From NCBI GenBank assembly GCA_038562555.1, contig JBCFBK010000016.1:38429-102428 (forward strand): a DNA stretch of 64,000 nucleotides, in the 5' to 3' direction. This stretch comes from JBCFBK01 sp038562555. Its GTDB lineage: Bacteria; Bacteroidota; Bacteroidia; Bacteroidales; Prolixibacteraceae. Under the pieces are notes generated by a model. That model saw only the letters and a program-made list of their open reading frames with translations, did no database searches and had not been told where the DNA came from. Shown here one piece after another: positions 18,779-28,498 of this stretch (its first letter is position 1; the number at the start of each line of letters is the position of its first letter). Made by a program: the position numbers and the translations under genes.

Positions 18779-19174
18779 ATGACAACTGAGACTGACTTAT
18801 CAAATTTAAGCCTGCTGGTGGCGGACGATAATCCTGTAAATCGCCGCATAGTTACCTTGCTGCTAAAGGGACACCTGCGTGAGGTTGACGTTGCTTTTAA
18901 TGGTTCGGAAGCACTTTCCAAATTCATGCAGAAACCCTATGACGTTATTTTAATGGACATCAATATGCCTGACATGAACGGCTATGAAGCAACGGCTGCA
19001 ATACGGATGTATGAGGCAAAAAACTTCCGCCACAAAAAATCAGTCATTATCGCCCTGACGGCCAGCGAGGAAGGTGAAGTGATTGCCAATTGTTACGATT
19101 CGGGGATGGACGCCTATCTCGGAAAGCCATTTCTGGTTCAACAGCTTTTTGAGCTCATTAAGAAGCTGGTATAG
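18779..19174 (+). CDS. Single-domain response regulator (CheY-like)
   Basis: This 131-residue protein is a lone receiver domain: acidic pair VADDNPVNRR, phospho-acceptor Asp60 (ILMDINMPDMNGYEAT), conserved Thr in IALTAS and Lys in YLGKPF. There is no output domain. The NPVNRR form resembles receivers of hybrid kinases, so it probably works as a phosphorelay carrier or a protein-protein switch. No kinase is adjacent. The CBS kinase at 12.7 kb belongs to the right class but partnership is only a guess. Confidence 0.92.
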   Translation: MTTETDLSNLSLLVADDNPVNRRIVTLLLKGHLREVDVAFNGSEALSKFMQKPYDVILMDINMPDMNGYEATAAIRMYEAKNFRHKKSVIIALTASEEGEVIANCYDSGMDAYLGKPFLVQQLFELIKKLV

Positions 19175-19216
19175 AGCACAGCGGAAACCGGAGAACGGAA
19201 AACGGGTTTTTCTTCT

Positions 19217-19224
19217 TATTTTTG
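19217..19224 (+). promoter_or_regulatory. Putative -7 box (TATTTTTG) for mutS2
   Basis: TATTTTTG lies 16 bp before the mutS2 ATG at 19240. The upstream segment is a heptad-like GGAAA/GGAGA repeat (about 19180-19205), so the -33 region is poorly defined. Confidence 0.45.
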
Positions 19225-19239
19225 CCCGAGGAAAAAGCT

Positions 19240-21717
19240 ATGACAAAAATTTATCCTGACAATTTTGAAGCCAAGATCGGGTTTGACCGGATCCGTGAAA
19301 TTCTAAAGGGCAACTGCCTGAGTTCGATGGGGCAGGACAAGGTGGATGAAATTATTTTTTATGCCGACCAGGATCGTATCCTGTTTGAGCTCTCCGCCAC
19401 GGAAGAATTTTCACGGCTGATTGCAGAAAACGACGGTTTTCCGACCAGTTATTATTTTGACCTGCGTCCGGCACTTGCAAAGATTAAGACGGAAGGCCGC
19501 TTTCTGGAGGTACAGGAGCTTTTTGATCTTAAGCGCTCACTTGAAACCATTACGGCGATTGTCCGCTATTTAACGGGCCAGCAGGAAGAACGGTATGCGA
19601 CGCTGAAACAACTGCTTGGGCGCGTGCAGGTTTTTCCCTATATTAAGGAGCGGATCGATCAGATTCTTTCACCCTTTGGCAAGATCAAAGATCAGGCTTC
19701 GTCTGAACTGGCCAGGATCAGGCGGGAATTACAGACAAAGCAAAATCATGTTTCAAAACGTTTGCACAGTATCTTAAAGGAAGCGCAGCGCGAGGGACTG
19801 GTGGAGGAAGATGCTTCTGTTTCGGTGCGTGATGGTCGTCCGGTTATTCCCATTGCGTCGGGACTGAAACGAAAGATCAGCGGTATCATTCATGATGAAT
19901 CGGCTACAGGAAAAACGTCATTTATTGAGCCGGCCGAGGTCGTTGAACTAAACAATGAAATCCGGGAACTGGAGTATGCCGAGAAGCGGGAGATCGTGCG
20001 GATCCTGATCGAATTTTCGAACGATATCAGGCCTTATCTCTACGAACTGATGGCGTTATATGATTTTCTAGGGCTGATCGATTTTTTAAGGGCAAAGGCT
20101 GTTTTGGGTTTACGCATGGGAGCGATCAGACCGGCAATCAGCGACACGCCCCTGCTTGACTGGAAGAGGGCTGTCCACCCGCTGCTGAAATTCAGCCTTG
20201 AACGGGAGAAACGCAGCGTTGTTCCGCTGGATATCCGGCTGACGCCGGAAAAGCATATTCTGATGATTTCAGGACCTAATGCGGGGGGCAAATCAGTCTG
20301 CCTGAAAACGGTAGGCCTGCTGCAGTACATGTTGCAGTGCGGACTCCTGATACCGGTTGACGAGACCAGTGAGGCGGGAATTTTCGAGCATATCTTTATC
20401 GATATCGGTGATGAACAGTCGATCGAGAATGACCTGAGTACCTACAGTTCACACCTGATGAACATGAAGTTCTTCCTGAAACATGCCCATAACCGCACCT
20501 TGGTGCTGATCGATGAATTCGGAACCGGCACCGAGCCCATGCTGGGCGGAGCCATTGCCGAAGCGATACTCGATCAGTTGAGCAAACAGGGAACCTTTGG
20601 TGTGATTACCACGCATTATACCAACCTGAAACATTTTGCCTCTTCGGCCGAAGGGATCGAAAACGGGGCCATGATGTATGATGCCAATCGTATGGAACCG
20701 CTTTTTCAACTGGAAACGGGAAAGCCGGGAAGTTCTTTTGCCTTTGAAATTGCCCGCAAAATCGGCATGCCGGAATCCATTCTTCAGGAAGCCACCAATA
20801 AGATCGGGAAGGATCATATTAACTTTGACAAGCACCTGCGCGATATCCTGCGCGACAAGAGGTATTGGGAAGCAAAGCGACAGCGGATCAGGCAGGTTGA
20901 GAAGACGTTGGATGAAGTCGCTGAAAAGTATGAAGCCGATTTGAACAAGCTGAATGAGCAGCGAAAGCAAATCCTGGGCGACGCTAAGTCGGAGGCTGAA
21001 AAAATCCTGTCGGAGGCGAATAAAACCGTCGAAAATACCATCCGCGAAATCCGGGAAAATCAGGCTGAAAAGGAGAAGACACGGGCTATTCGCCAGGAAT
21101 TGGATACCTTTCGTGAAGAGATAGTCCAGGCGGGATCAACCGATGACGAATGGATTAAAAGCAAGATCGAAAAGCTCAGGCAAAAAAAGGAAAAACGACA
21201 AGTGAAGGTTGAGCCGGTGAAAAAAGAAACTATTCCGGAAAAAGATAAAGAGCTTGAACCAGGCGACCTGGTCCGCATAAAAGAACAGGGAACAATTGGG
21301 GAAATTCTGGAAGTGGGAGAGAAGAACGTCATTGTTGCATTCGGACAACTGCGCACGTCGGTCAGCCGCAGCAAACTTGAACGGATCAGTAACAATGAGG
21401 CAAAAAAGGAGCTGCGTGGAACAAACCGCACCCGGGCTAACATTAACCGGGATATTTCGGAAAAGAAACTGAATTTTAAAGCGGAAATCGATATTCGCGG
21501 ACAGCGGGCAGAAGAAGCCATTGGCCTGATTCAGGCATTCGTTGACGAAGCGGTTATGCTCGATGTGCGGGAGCTTCGCATTTTGCACGGGAAAGGAACA
21601 GGAATCCTGAAAGAAATGATCCGTAATTACCTGAAATCGGACCCGGTAGTCAAGTCATTCCGGGATGAGCATGTCCAGTTTGGCGGCGCCGGCATCACCA
21701 TTGTTGAACTGGGATAG
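19240..21717 (+). CDS. mutS2: Endonuclease MutS2
   Basis: This protein has 825 residues from ATG at 19240; the frame is open to TTG 19222, but that overlaps the -7 box. The domain order is MutS core/lever (1-290), ATPase with Walker A (ISGPNAGGKSVCLKTVG), Walker B (LVLIDEFGTGTEP) and TTHYTNLKHFA, a long coiled coil (about 515-635), a KOW-like segment (LEPGDLVRIKEQGTIGEILEV), and a C-terminal Smr nuclease domain (IDIRGQRAEEAIG, LRILHGKGTGILKEMI). MutS2 suppresses recombination in some bacteria and rescues collided ribosomes in others; the mismatch-recognition domain of MutS1 is absent. It converges on the symporter gene across 44 bp of repeat sequence. Confidence 0.95.
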   Translation: MTKIYPDNFEAKIGFDRIREILKGNCLSSMGQDKVDEIIFYADQDRILFELSATEEFSRLIAENDGFPTSYYFDLRPALAKIKTEGRFLEVQELFDLKRSLETITAIVRYLTGQQEERYATLKQLLGRVQVFPYIKERIDQILSPFGKIKDQASSELARIRRELQTKQNHVSKRLHSILKEAQREGLVEEDASVSVRDGRPVIPIASGLKRKISGIIHDESATGKTSFIEPAEVVELNNEIRELEYAEKREIVRILIEFSNDIRPYLYELMALYDFLGLIDFLRAKAVLGLRMGAIRPAISDTPLLDWKRAVHPLLKFSLEREKRSVVPLDIRLTPEKHILMISGPNAGGKSVCLKTVGLLQYMLQCGLLIPVDETSEAGIFEHIFIDIGDEQSIENDLSTYSSHLMNMKFFLKHAHNRTLVLIDEFGTGTEPMLGGAIAEAILDQLSKQGTFGVITTHYTNLKHFASSAEGIENGAMMYDANRMEPLFQLETGKPGSSFAFEIARKIGMPESILQEATNKIGKDHINFDKHLRDILRDKRYWEAKRQRIRQVEKTLDEVAEKYEADLNKLNEQRKQILGDAKSEAEKILSEANKTVENTIREIRENQAEKEKTRAIRQELDTFREEIVQAGSTDDEWIKSKIEKLRQKKEKRQVKVEPVKKETIPEKDKELEPGDLVRIKEQGTIGEILEVGEKNVIVAFGQLRTSVSRSKLERISNNEAKKELRGTNRTRANINRDISEKKLNFKAEIDIRGQRAEEAIGLIQAFVDEAVMLDVRELRILHGKGTGILKEMIRNYLKSDPVVKSFRDEHVQFGGAGITIVELG

Positions 21718-21792
21718 GCCAACGGAGAATGGAGACCGGAGGCCGGAAGACTAACAACTAATTACTTATGACTTACGACTAATGACTTACTG
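21718..21792. repeat. 7-bp-period repeats filling a convergent gene junction
   Basis: Heptads of the form AATTACT-TATGACT-TACGACT-AATGACT (about 21753-21783) follow a GGAGAATGGAGACCGGAGG stretch. They run into the symporter gene and supply its last residues (KSLVVSHK) and stop codon. No normal terminator is seen here. Confidence 0.75.
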
Positions 21793-23111
21793 AATCTTAA
21801 AAGAGAAAAGTTGACGGCGAAGGCTGCGATGATTATCCAGTTTCCCCAGGAAAAGCCATAACTGTCGATTAGTATCTTTCCGGCCAGGGCAATAGCTCCG
21901 CCGGTAATCATAGCCGGTACACCCATTTGTTTGTTCACTTTCATGTTCGACAGCGCTGCGATCAGCGGCACAATAAAAGCGCCTGAATAAACGGCCAGGG
22001 CCAGCAGCAACATGCCGATGATGGAGGTGATTTTCAGGGCAACAAACATACTGATTATTCCGATCAGAATGATGAAAAGCCGTGTATGGGCCAGTGATTT
22101 CTTATTGTCGATGTTGCCTGACAACAGTTCAGTTAAGATGATCGATGCACTAAGCAGCGTGGTATCGGCCGATGACAGTACGGCTGACAGCAGTGCCGCA
22201 GCCATCAGTCCCACGGCCCAGCCGGGCAGGTAAAAGGCAATCAGCTCGATCAGGGCTACTGATCCGTGCAGCGCTTCAGCCGGAAGGTTCTCATGGGCAA
22301 ATACGCCCAGATAGGTGAGCACAAATGCAAAGGGGATCAGTATGGCGGCCACCAGGATCACGCTCTTACGGGCTGTCGACTCATCTCTGGCGCAGAATAC
22401 CCGCGAATAGATATCGGGCCCCACCACAAAGGTGCTTGAAAAGGTCAAAACGAGGATCAACAGGTCGATCGTTCCGAATTTGTCATTAAAGGGGAATGAA
22501 CCCGTCAGCGATGAAACGCGGGTCTCCGGCAGCCAACTCAGGAAGAGGGCGCAGATGACAATGCCGACAAGGATCACAATGGCCTGAAAGAAATCCGTTT
22601 TCAGAATGGAAATTTGTCCGCCAATCAGCGTATAGCCGATAAAAACCAGGCCTGAAAGCAATACGCCCGATTCGTAGGGAAGTTCAAAAATGCTGAACAG
22701 GATTTTTGCCGCTGCCACAATCTGGGCGGCCACGATCCCGGTCCAGGCAAGAGGAATAATGACCGAAGCTGATTTTCGTGCCGTTTCGCCGTAAAAGCGA
22801 CCCACCATGTCGGTCAGGGTATATTTCCCCAAACGGCTTACCTTGCGTACCAGGGGAACCAGCAACCAAAGGCCAAAGGAAGCTGCAAGCAGGTACCATG
22901 CTGCCGCCCATCCCTGCGAAACTGCCAGATTGGTCGTTCCGAGCACGGCCGACCCACCCAGGATCGTGGCCAACAGACTTCCTGAAATCTGAAGCACGCC
23001 GTTTCTTTTTCCTGCAATGAAATAATCGGTCGGGGTTTTCACCCGAAACGCCGACCAGATGCCTATGGCCAGCAGTCCGATGCCGTACAGAATGAGAATA
23101 GTGATTTGCAT
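21762..23111 (-). CDS. Sodium:solute symporter family protein
   Basis: This 449-residue inner-membrane protein has about 12-13 membrane segments and SSS-family features: AFRVKTPTDYFIAGKRNGV after the first segment, the GGSAVLGTTNLA sodium-site region, IPLAWTGIVAAQI, and an SSADTTLLSASIILTELL segment late in the protein. It couples solute uptake to sodium entry; the substrate (sugar, proline, pantothenate or other) cannot be told from sequence. The last eight residues are encoded by heptad repeat DNA, so the natural C-terminus was probably altered by it. It is divergent from the PEPCK candidate gene across 215 bp. Confidence 0.88.
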   Translation of the reverse strand: MQITILILYGIGLLAIGIWSAFRVKTPTDYFIAGKRNGVLQISGSLLATILGGSAVLGTTNLAVSQGWAAAWYLLAASFGLWLLVPLVRKVSRLGKYTLTDMVGRFYGETARKSASVIIPLAWTGIVAAQIVAAAKILFSIFELPYESGVLLSGLVFIGYTLIGGQISILKTDFFQAIVILVGIVICALFLSWLPETRVSSLTGSFPFNDKFGTIDLLILVLTFSSTFVVGPDIYSRVFCARDESTARKSVILVAAILIPFAFVLTYLGVFAHENLPAEALHGSVALIELIAFYLPGWAVGLMAAALLSAVLSSADTTLLSASIILTELLSGNIDNKKSLAHTRLFIILIGIISMFVALKITSIIGMLLLALAVYSGAFIVPLIAALSNMKVNKQMGVPAMITGGAIALAGKILIDSYGFSWGNWIIIAAFAVNFSLLRFSKSLVVSHK

Positions 23112-23326
23112 CCGGGCATTTTAAAATCCGTAATGGCAAAAATAGAAAAAATTATCAGGCCATACGAGTTCTTCCATCCGGCGGGTAACGATTGCGGGTA
23201 TCCGTGTCGCTGCGGAATCATATGTGAAATCACTGTGAAGACTTCAATCTTTTGCGCTTCATTCGTGTTTATTTTAAAAGAATTTGAGACCTTTATGAAA
23301 GAATAAAGGACATTAAACAGATTGTC

Positions 23327-26300
23327 ATGAAGAAAACTTTTGGAGCGGGTATCGATCTGGCTAAAGACGCCAAAAATAACAAAACAATCATTCAGTATAT
23401 CAATTTAAAGTTGGCGGCTCTGGGGCAACCGTGGTACCAGGATGACCGTTCGGCCCAGTTTCTTGAAATTGCAGCTCCCCTGCTCAGTAATTATAAGGAA
23501 CAGTCGCGCTTACTGTTAAATTATTTACCTCCCATTGGAAACCGGGTCCAGCAATTTTTGGCCGACTACCTGGGCGACCTGCCGGAAATGCAGGAGATTT
23601 TCCTGCCGCGAAATGCATTCGTGCTTGATACGCACGGCCTTGCCCGGATGATGTCGACTCCTCCGCACACCGCCATGTATGAAACCGATATTGTGAAGAC
23701 CTACCGGACATCTCAGGGGATCCTGCATAATCCTAAAAGTGATAAACGAACCACCAAAGGGGTATTTCACATATGCGAAGGCGGTCTTCCCGTCCCCAAC
23801 GATAAAAAAGCTGTTCCGAAAGTTACCTTTGCGCGCCTGTTAAAAGCGGCTGTTAACCCGCCGAAGGAGTTAATGAGGCTGCCATTCACCTCAGGCGAGA
23901 TTGAGCAGGCCGAATTGTTCGTCAGTCTTTTGTTGCGTCCGGTGGTGGTTCCGGAGGTCAAGGGAATTATCGCGGAAAAATCGATGGAGATCTGTTTTAT
24001 TGCTCCGGGCAACCTGATTGGTAATCTGGATTTTGTGGAGTCCATTTTCGGGAATGCCGGTGATCCGTATTTGCCGGAGAACGATGCGGCCCTGAATGCT
24101 GAAAACTGGACCGGGCATTCCGGTTGCGTTATTCTGGCTACCCACCTGACCGGTATGAAAAAGAAAGATCTCGGGCTTCCGCCTTTCGATCAGGCAACCG
24201 AGCGGCAACGGCGCGACGGGATGTGCTGGAAAAGTGAAGATGAACTTTATAATGACGGCAATGCCTTTAAAGTCACTGCCCGCGATGAGCGCGGCGTGGT
24301 GGTCACCATCATTGCCGATAACTATTTTGGCTATTGCAAAAAGGAGGTCAAGACCCAGATCAGTTATTCGGCCAACCTCTATGGTCTGGCCGAAGAAGAA
24401 CATGCCGGCGGGGCGCTGGCCTTTCCATCGTATGACCTGGGCGAACGGTTTCATGCCGACGACAGGTTGCCCAAAAACGGATTGACCTTCGCGAAAATGA
24501 CCGAATTATTCGGCGATATGATGAAGATCCAGCCCGAAGGATACGGGATCGACCGAAAATACAGCCAGATTATCTACGTGCCTGAAGATGCGGAGTTTAA
24601 TGTGTTTGAGCAAACTGTTACCTGGACTTCCGAAGGGAAAAGGCAATCGATCCGGTTGGCGCCTTCATTCTACTATGTTTTCCCGTCAGGATATAAAGTG
24701 GAGATGCGGAAGCGCCTGAATGGCAAGCGCTGGCACCTGACCGGCACCGCTGCCGAGGGGACTTTCTGCCACAAGCCCTGTACCGTCTCAGGAGGAGGGA
24801 AGTCGGAGATTTCAAAGTCGATTAAAGATGCCATGATCCAGGGGTCGGTCATTGTTGCCGATTTACCTCGGGAGCTTGATCAGGTGGAAGAAATCATGAA
24901 CAAGGACTTCTCGAACCGTTTTAAGGTTCCGGTGGTTTATACGGTCCCCTCGCGAAAAATCCTTGATCCGAGACGAACATTGGGTTCCGTGATCAAGTTG
25001 CTGACTCCGTCGGACGAGTATACCGATGAGTACAACCAGTGGCTGCGGTCGGTTCCCGAGCGGATCAAGGATCTGATCTATATTGTAAAGCGCCGTTATC
25101 ACAACGAATGGGACCAGCACTGGCGCGATTATTTTTCGGTTGACCGGATTAACGGGATTCCGGGAAATGAGCTGAAATTTCAAAACCTGAAGCTGATCAC
25201 CAATTACCTCCGGGTTGGCCATGATACCGATAATTCATGGCGTATTTTCCAGTTGCGGCAGGATTTCTATCCGGCCGAAAAAGTACAGACGGAGGATGAT
25301 ATTACGGCGTCGATTGTGCTGAAGTCGGAGCAGTTGACCGGACTGAACCCGGCGTATCATAACCCGGCGGTGAAGCTGCTGATTAATTGCGAGGCCCGTT
25401 TGTTCCAGCGTCCCGACGATTGTGTGATCAAGGGCTATGACAAGCAGGCTGAAAAGGACCTGTCGTCACCCAACACCTTCCTGTCGAACTTTGAGCCGCT
25501 TACGCGCAAGGAAGTCGTGAAAATCAAAGAAGATACCATCGGCTTTGATTACTATACCGCCCCTGTAAAGGAACTGATCAATAATTTTCTGAACGACACC
25601 GGGGCTGAGTACCTGGTGGTGCCTTCCGAACCGCGCCTGGTGGATGGAGTTCCTTCGGCCAATCCGCGTTACCTGCAGGTACGGCCGGACCTGGTGAATC
25701 CGGTTGAAAAATACGTGGCTGAAAACTGTACGCGGATTTTCCGGAAAATTCCCCTTGATAAGCCCTTGTTCCTTCCGGTCAACGCGGTATTACCGGGACG
25801 CCGCAACAATCCTGCCGATGCGGAGAGTCAGGTGCCGCCGCTGGCCATTTATAATCCGTTGCATTACCAGGAACTGCCGGAGCTGTTTATCGATTTCATT
25901 TGCAGCATAACCGGGAAATCGCCTTCGACAACAGGATTCGGGTCGGAGGGAGCCCTCACCAAGGGACCATTTAACAATCTGCTTGTTTCGGCCGATCTGA
26001 ACAATGCGCTGCTTTCGTATATTCTTACCGGCTATGAGCCCATGTCGTCGGCGGCCGGGTATGTGGGTCCCAAATACAAGGTCGACCACGATATCAGTCT
26101 GCTGATGCCCGAAATTATCTCGCGGATGTCGGTTGAAGAGCGGGATCCCCAATACCTGATCGGGCATGGATATCTTGAAAAAGTGGAGAATTTTGAACAC
26201 AAAGGCGAACTCATTGAAGCCAGCCTGCTGGGCTACCGGATTACAGTCAAGTTTGCCCGTCATTTTCTCGGCCGGATCTTCAGCAATCCCGATGCCGTAT

Positions 26301-26773
26301 TTTCCGAAGACATGCTGCGTCCGGAACTGCAGGACATGGATACCTTTGTTCTGTCGCTTAAGAACCTGGTGATTACCCAAAAGCGGGTCGCCCAGGGACT
26401 GATGAGCGATGGCACTTACGAAGCCTTGTGTCCTCCGCTTCAGGCCTTGTTAAAGATCATGGTTGACGGAAATTTTGAAGGGAAAGACCGTTACCATCCC
26501 GACGTCCGCAAGCTGTTTACCCGTGAATATGTGTTGTCGAGCGACTGGTACCGCAGACGGCTGAACGTGAAACAGGAACGCGACATTGCTTTCCGGAAGT
26601 CCAACATCCGGTATCTGGAACATGTGCTGACCTTGAAGAATTTCGAGGAAACCTCTCATCAGCTTAACCTTTCGGCGCGACTGGAAGATGCCCGGAAGCA
26701 ATTGGCGTATGTTGAGTCGGAGGAGTACATCCGTGAGCTGTTTGGCACGATTGGCGCCGATCCGTTAAAATAA
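23327..26773 (+). CDS. Probable PPi-dependent phosphoenolpyruvate carboxykinase
   Basis: This large soluble protein has 1148 residues and no signal peptide or membrane segment. Size (about 130 kDa), single-gene setting and a phosphate-binding-like CTVSGGGKSEISKS (Lys492) fit the pyrophosphate-type PEP carboxykinase known from Entamoeba and some bacteria, which interconverts oxaloacetate plus PPi with PEP, CO2 and Pi. Other notable segments are NWTGHSGCVILATHLTGMKK, TIIADNYFGYCKKEVKTQIS, FPSGYKVEMRKRLNGKRWHL and GFGSEGALTKGPFNNLL. It shares no obvious sequence with GTP- or ATP-type PEPCK. The call rests on recall of family size and style, not on an alignment, so treat it as a strong hypothesis. 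The signal peptidase gene follows after 20 bp, probably by chance. Confidence 0.55.
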   Translation: MKKTFGAGIDLAKDAKNNKTIIQYINLKLAALGQPWYQDDRSAQFLEIAAPLLSNYKEQSRLLLNYLPPIGNRVQQFLADYLGDLPEMQEIFLPRNAFVLDTHGLARMMSTPPHTAMYETDIVKTYRTSQGILHNPKSDKRTTKGVFHICEGGLPVPNDKKAVPKVTFARLLKAAVNPPKELMRLPFTSGEIEQAELFVSLLLRPVVVPEVKGIIAEKSMEICFIAPGNLIGNLDFVESIFGNAGDPYLPENDAALNAENWTGHSGCVILATHLTGMKKKDLGLPPFDQATERQRRDGMCWKSEDELYNDGNAFKVTARDERGVVVTIIADNYFGYCKKEVKTQISYSANLYGLAEEEHAGGALAFPSYDLGERFHADDRLPKNGLTFAKMTELFGDMMKIQPEGYGIDRKYSQIIYVPEDAEFNVFEQTVTWTSEGKRQSIRLAPSFYYVFPSGYKVEMRKRLNGKRWHLTGTAAEGTFCHKPCTVSGGGKSEISKSIKDAMIQGSVIVADLPRELDQVEEIMNKDFSNRFKVPVVYTVPSRKILDPRRTLGSVIKLLTPSDEYTDEYNQWLRSVPERIKDLIYIVKRRYHNEWDQHWRDYFSVDRINGIPGNELKFQNLKLITNYLRVGHDTDNSWRIFQLRQDFYPAEKVQTEDDITASIVLKSEQLTGLNPAYHNPAVKLLINCEARLFQRPDDCVIKGYDKQAEKDLSSPNTFLSNFEPLTRKEVVKIKEDTIGFDYYTAPVKELINNFLNDTGAEYLVVPSEPRLVDGVPSANPRYLQVRPDLVNPVEKYVAENCTRIFRKIPLDKPLFLPVNAVLPGRRNNPADAESQVPPLAIYNPLHYQELPELFIDFICSITGKSPSTTGFGSEGALTKGPFNNLLVSADLNNALLSYILTGYEPMSSAAGYVGPKYKVDHDISLLMPEIISRMSVEERDPQYLIGHGYLEKVENFEHKGELIEASLLGYRITVKFARHFLGRIFSNPDAVFSEDMLRPELQDMDTFVLSLKNLVITQKRVAQGLMSDGTYEALCPPLQALLKIMVDGNFEGKDRYHPDVRKLFTREYVLSSDWYRRRLNVKQERDIAFRKSNIRYLEHVLTLKNFEETSHQLNLSARLEDARKQLAYVESEEYIRELFGTIGADPLK

Positions 26774-26793
26774 GGAGCGGTGAAGCGAATTCA

Positions 26794-27696
26794 ATGAGGC
26801 GGATTATTCTGTTTCTGATCGTGTTGATTGCGGCGGTAACGGCATTTCACCTGTTTGTAAAAGTGGTGTGGATACCCAGCGGTTCCATGGAAGAAACCTT
26901 ACTGCCGGGCGACTATGTGCTGGTAACCAAACAGCCGGGCCGGCTTCCTGACCTTCGCCGGAATGAAGTGGTGGTTTTTACCCGTCATTTGGAGGGTACG
27001 GGCAGGAGTTTCTTTATTAAGCGTTGTGTTGGCCTTCCCGGAGATACCCTGGTTATCCGGGAAGGCCAGGTTCGCATTAACGGAAAAGCCCTTGCCGAAC
27101 CGGTTTTAAGCAAACGGCTTTACCGGGTTTGGTGTGACAATCCCGACCAGATCGCCAACATTGCAGGCAGCCGGGGCATTGAGATTTGGCGAAGGTATTT
27201 CAAAGGGAAGACAACCGAATCAGTGAGCATGATCCTTACTGCCGGGCAGCGGTCAGCAATCGAAAAAGCCGCAGGGATCGATTCGGTCAGGGCCGATATC
27301 GGTACGAACGATCCGGAGCAGTGGGTAGAACCGAGAGACAAACTGTTTAAGTGGACCGCCGACAATTTCGGACCATTGGTAATTCCCCGCAAGGGACTTC
27401 AAATCCCACTGAATCGCAGAAACTTTTTGCTTTACAAAAGAACGATTGAGCAACTGGAGTCGCGTCAGATTGAAATGCGAAAGGGCCGCTGTTATATGGA
27501 TGAAGAACCGTCAGAGACCTACACGTTCCGGCGGAACTACTATTTCATGATGGGCGACAACCGCAATCTTTCGGACGACTCGCGTTACCGGGGATTCGTG
27601 CCGGAAGAAGAAATCATTGGTAAGGCCAGGCTGATCATCTTTTCCAGCGACTCCACTGGCTTCAGGTGGAACCGGTTGCTGAAGGAAATTCATTAG
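26794..27696 (+). CDS. lepB: Signal peptidase I
   Basis: This 300-residue inner-membrane serine protease cleaves Sec signal peptides on the periplasmic side. There is one N-terminal membrane segment (4-22), then box B PSGSMEETLLPGD with nucleophile Ser31, box D SFFIKRCVGLPGD with general base Lys76, and box E YFMMGDNRNLSDDSRYRG. Between boxes D and E lies an insert of about 120 residues with YRVWCDNPDQ and WVEPRDKLFKW, longer than in E. coli-type enzymes outside its own beta-domain insert, and shared with the second enzyme at 33.4 kb. It lies 20 bp after the PEPCK candidate. Confidence 0.93.
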   Translation: MRRIILFLIVLIAAVTAFHLFVKVVWIPSGSMEETLLPGDYVLVTKQPGRLPDLRRNEVVVFTRHLEGTGRSFFIKRCVGLPGDTLVIREGQVRINGKALAEPVLSKRLYRVWCDNPDQIANIAGSRGIEIWRRYFKGKTTESVSMILTAGQRSAIEKAAGIDSVRADIGTNDPEQWVEPRDKLFKWTADNFGPLVIPRKGLQIPLNRRNFLLYKRTIEQLESRQIEMRKGRCYMDEEPSETYTFRRNYYFMMGDNRNLSDDSRYRGFVPEEEIIGKARLIIFSSDSTGFRWNRLLKEIH

Positions 27697-27812
27697 TTAT
27701 TCAGCAAGAAGTTCATAGAGACGAATACCCGCTGCAGTCGCATCCTGACTCCTAATATACGTCGTAATCATATTGTGTAAAATATATATACGGAATTTTC
27801 GTTATAATTTAT

Positions 27813-27820
27813 TAGCTTTG
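27813..27820 (+). promoter_or_regulatory. Putative -7 box (TAGCTTTG) upstream of the PadR gene
   Basis: TAGCTTTG fits TAnnTTTG and lies 20 bp before the ATG, in a very AT-rich 140-bp gap. PadR regulators usually bind their own promoter, so an operator is expected to overlap, but no clear dyad was found. Confidence 0.4.
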
Positions 27821-27840
27821 TATCATAAAAGAGATTTGGA

Positions 27841-28164
27841 ATGAAAAGTATATCGCGAGAACTTGTGGGGGCCTCTGCAGGCCTTATTATCCTGACGGTC
27901 CTAACCAAAGGAGACAATTATGGTTATGAAATTGTTCAGCGGGTTAAAGATCTTAGCAATGGTGAGATCAAATGGCAGGAAGCAGGGATTTATCCGGTAT
28001 TGAAGAAGCTGGAAAATGACGGTATGATCAAATCGTACTGGAAGGTTCAGGCCGGCGAACGTCCGCGTAAATATTATTCACTTGAGGCAGAAGGGAAGAA
28101 GCAGCTTGAGCAGAATATGTACGACTGGAATCTGGTTCAGTCGGTTATTGCCGGCCTCCAATGA
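27841..28164 (+). CDS. PadR family transcriptional regulator
   Basis: This 107-residue winged-helix protein carries the PadR pattern: LVGASAGLIILTVLTKGDNYGYEIVQRV, EIKWQEAGIYPVLKKLENDGMI, and RPRKYYSLEAEGKKQL, ending in a short helix for dimerisation. PadR proteins repress neighbouring genes and release DNA on ligand or protein cues. Such genes are very often paired with a membrane protein that has an N-terminal permease-prefix/HAAS helical domain, and the next gene fits that pattern. The pair is therefore probably one regulatory unit, although 334 bp separate them. Confidence 0.92.
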   Translation: MKSISRELVGASAGLIILTVLTKGDNYGYEIVQRVKDLSNGEIKWQEAGIYPVLKKLENDGMIKSYWKVQAGERPRKYYSLEAEGKKQLEQNMYDWNLVQSVIAGLQ

Positions 28165-28498
28165 GCCTAAAGGCCACTGTAGCTGTTAATTATCAGGGAA
28201 GTTGCGGTTTTCTAAAGACATTCTACAACTAAACATATTACATCATTCACGGAGTATATACGGTCTATCTGCGTTCTTGAGTACTCTCTGAGTAGTCTTT
28301 GATATGCCTTTGATATGCCTGATCCTCCCTTAAAAGACGCTTTCGGGTACATGCAATAGATCCGTTCCGGCGACCAGCGCATTCGAGCCATACAATACCA
28401 CCTTCGCATAAATATTGATAATTCATCCTATTTGTGTACAGGATTGACTGATTCTGTTTAACTTTAATCCATGTTTTCTGCAAACACCGGTAAATTGA
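28165..28498. other. Intergenic region with an 11-bp tandem repeat, no gene supported
   Basis: The region contains the direct repeat TTTGATATGCC twice (about 28298-28319) and a short leftward frame (28212-28409) that starts with several Arg/Trp/Cys codons and matches nothing recognised. It could be decayed coding sequence. No terminator or known RNA is visible after the PadR gene. Confidence 0.5.

Noticed and set aside
25790..26380. 196-codon minus-strand frame inside the PEPCK candidate
   Set aside because: Antisense shadow with no start context or recognisable domain.
28212..28483. Two overlapping minus-strand frames between PadR and its partner
   Set aside because: Short, Arg/Cys/Trp-rich, with no signal, motif or promoter; kept only as an unexplained intergenic region.
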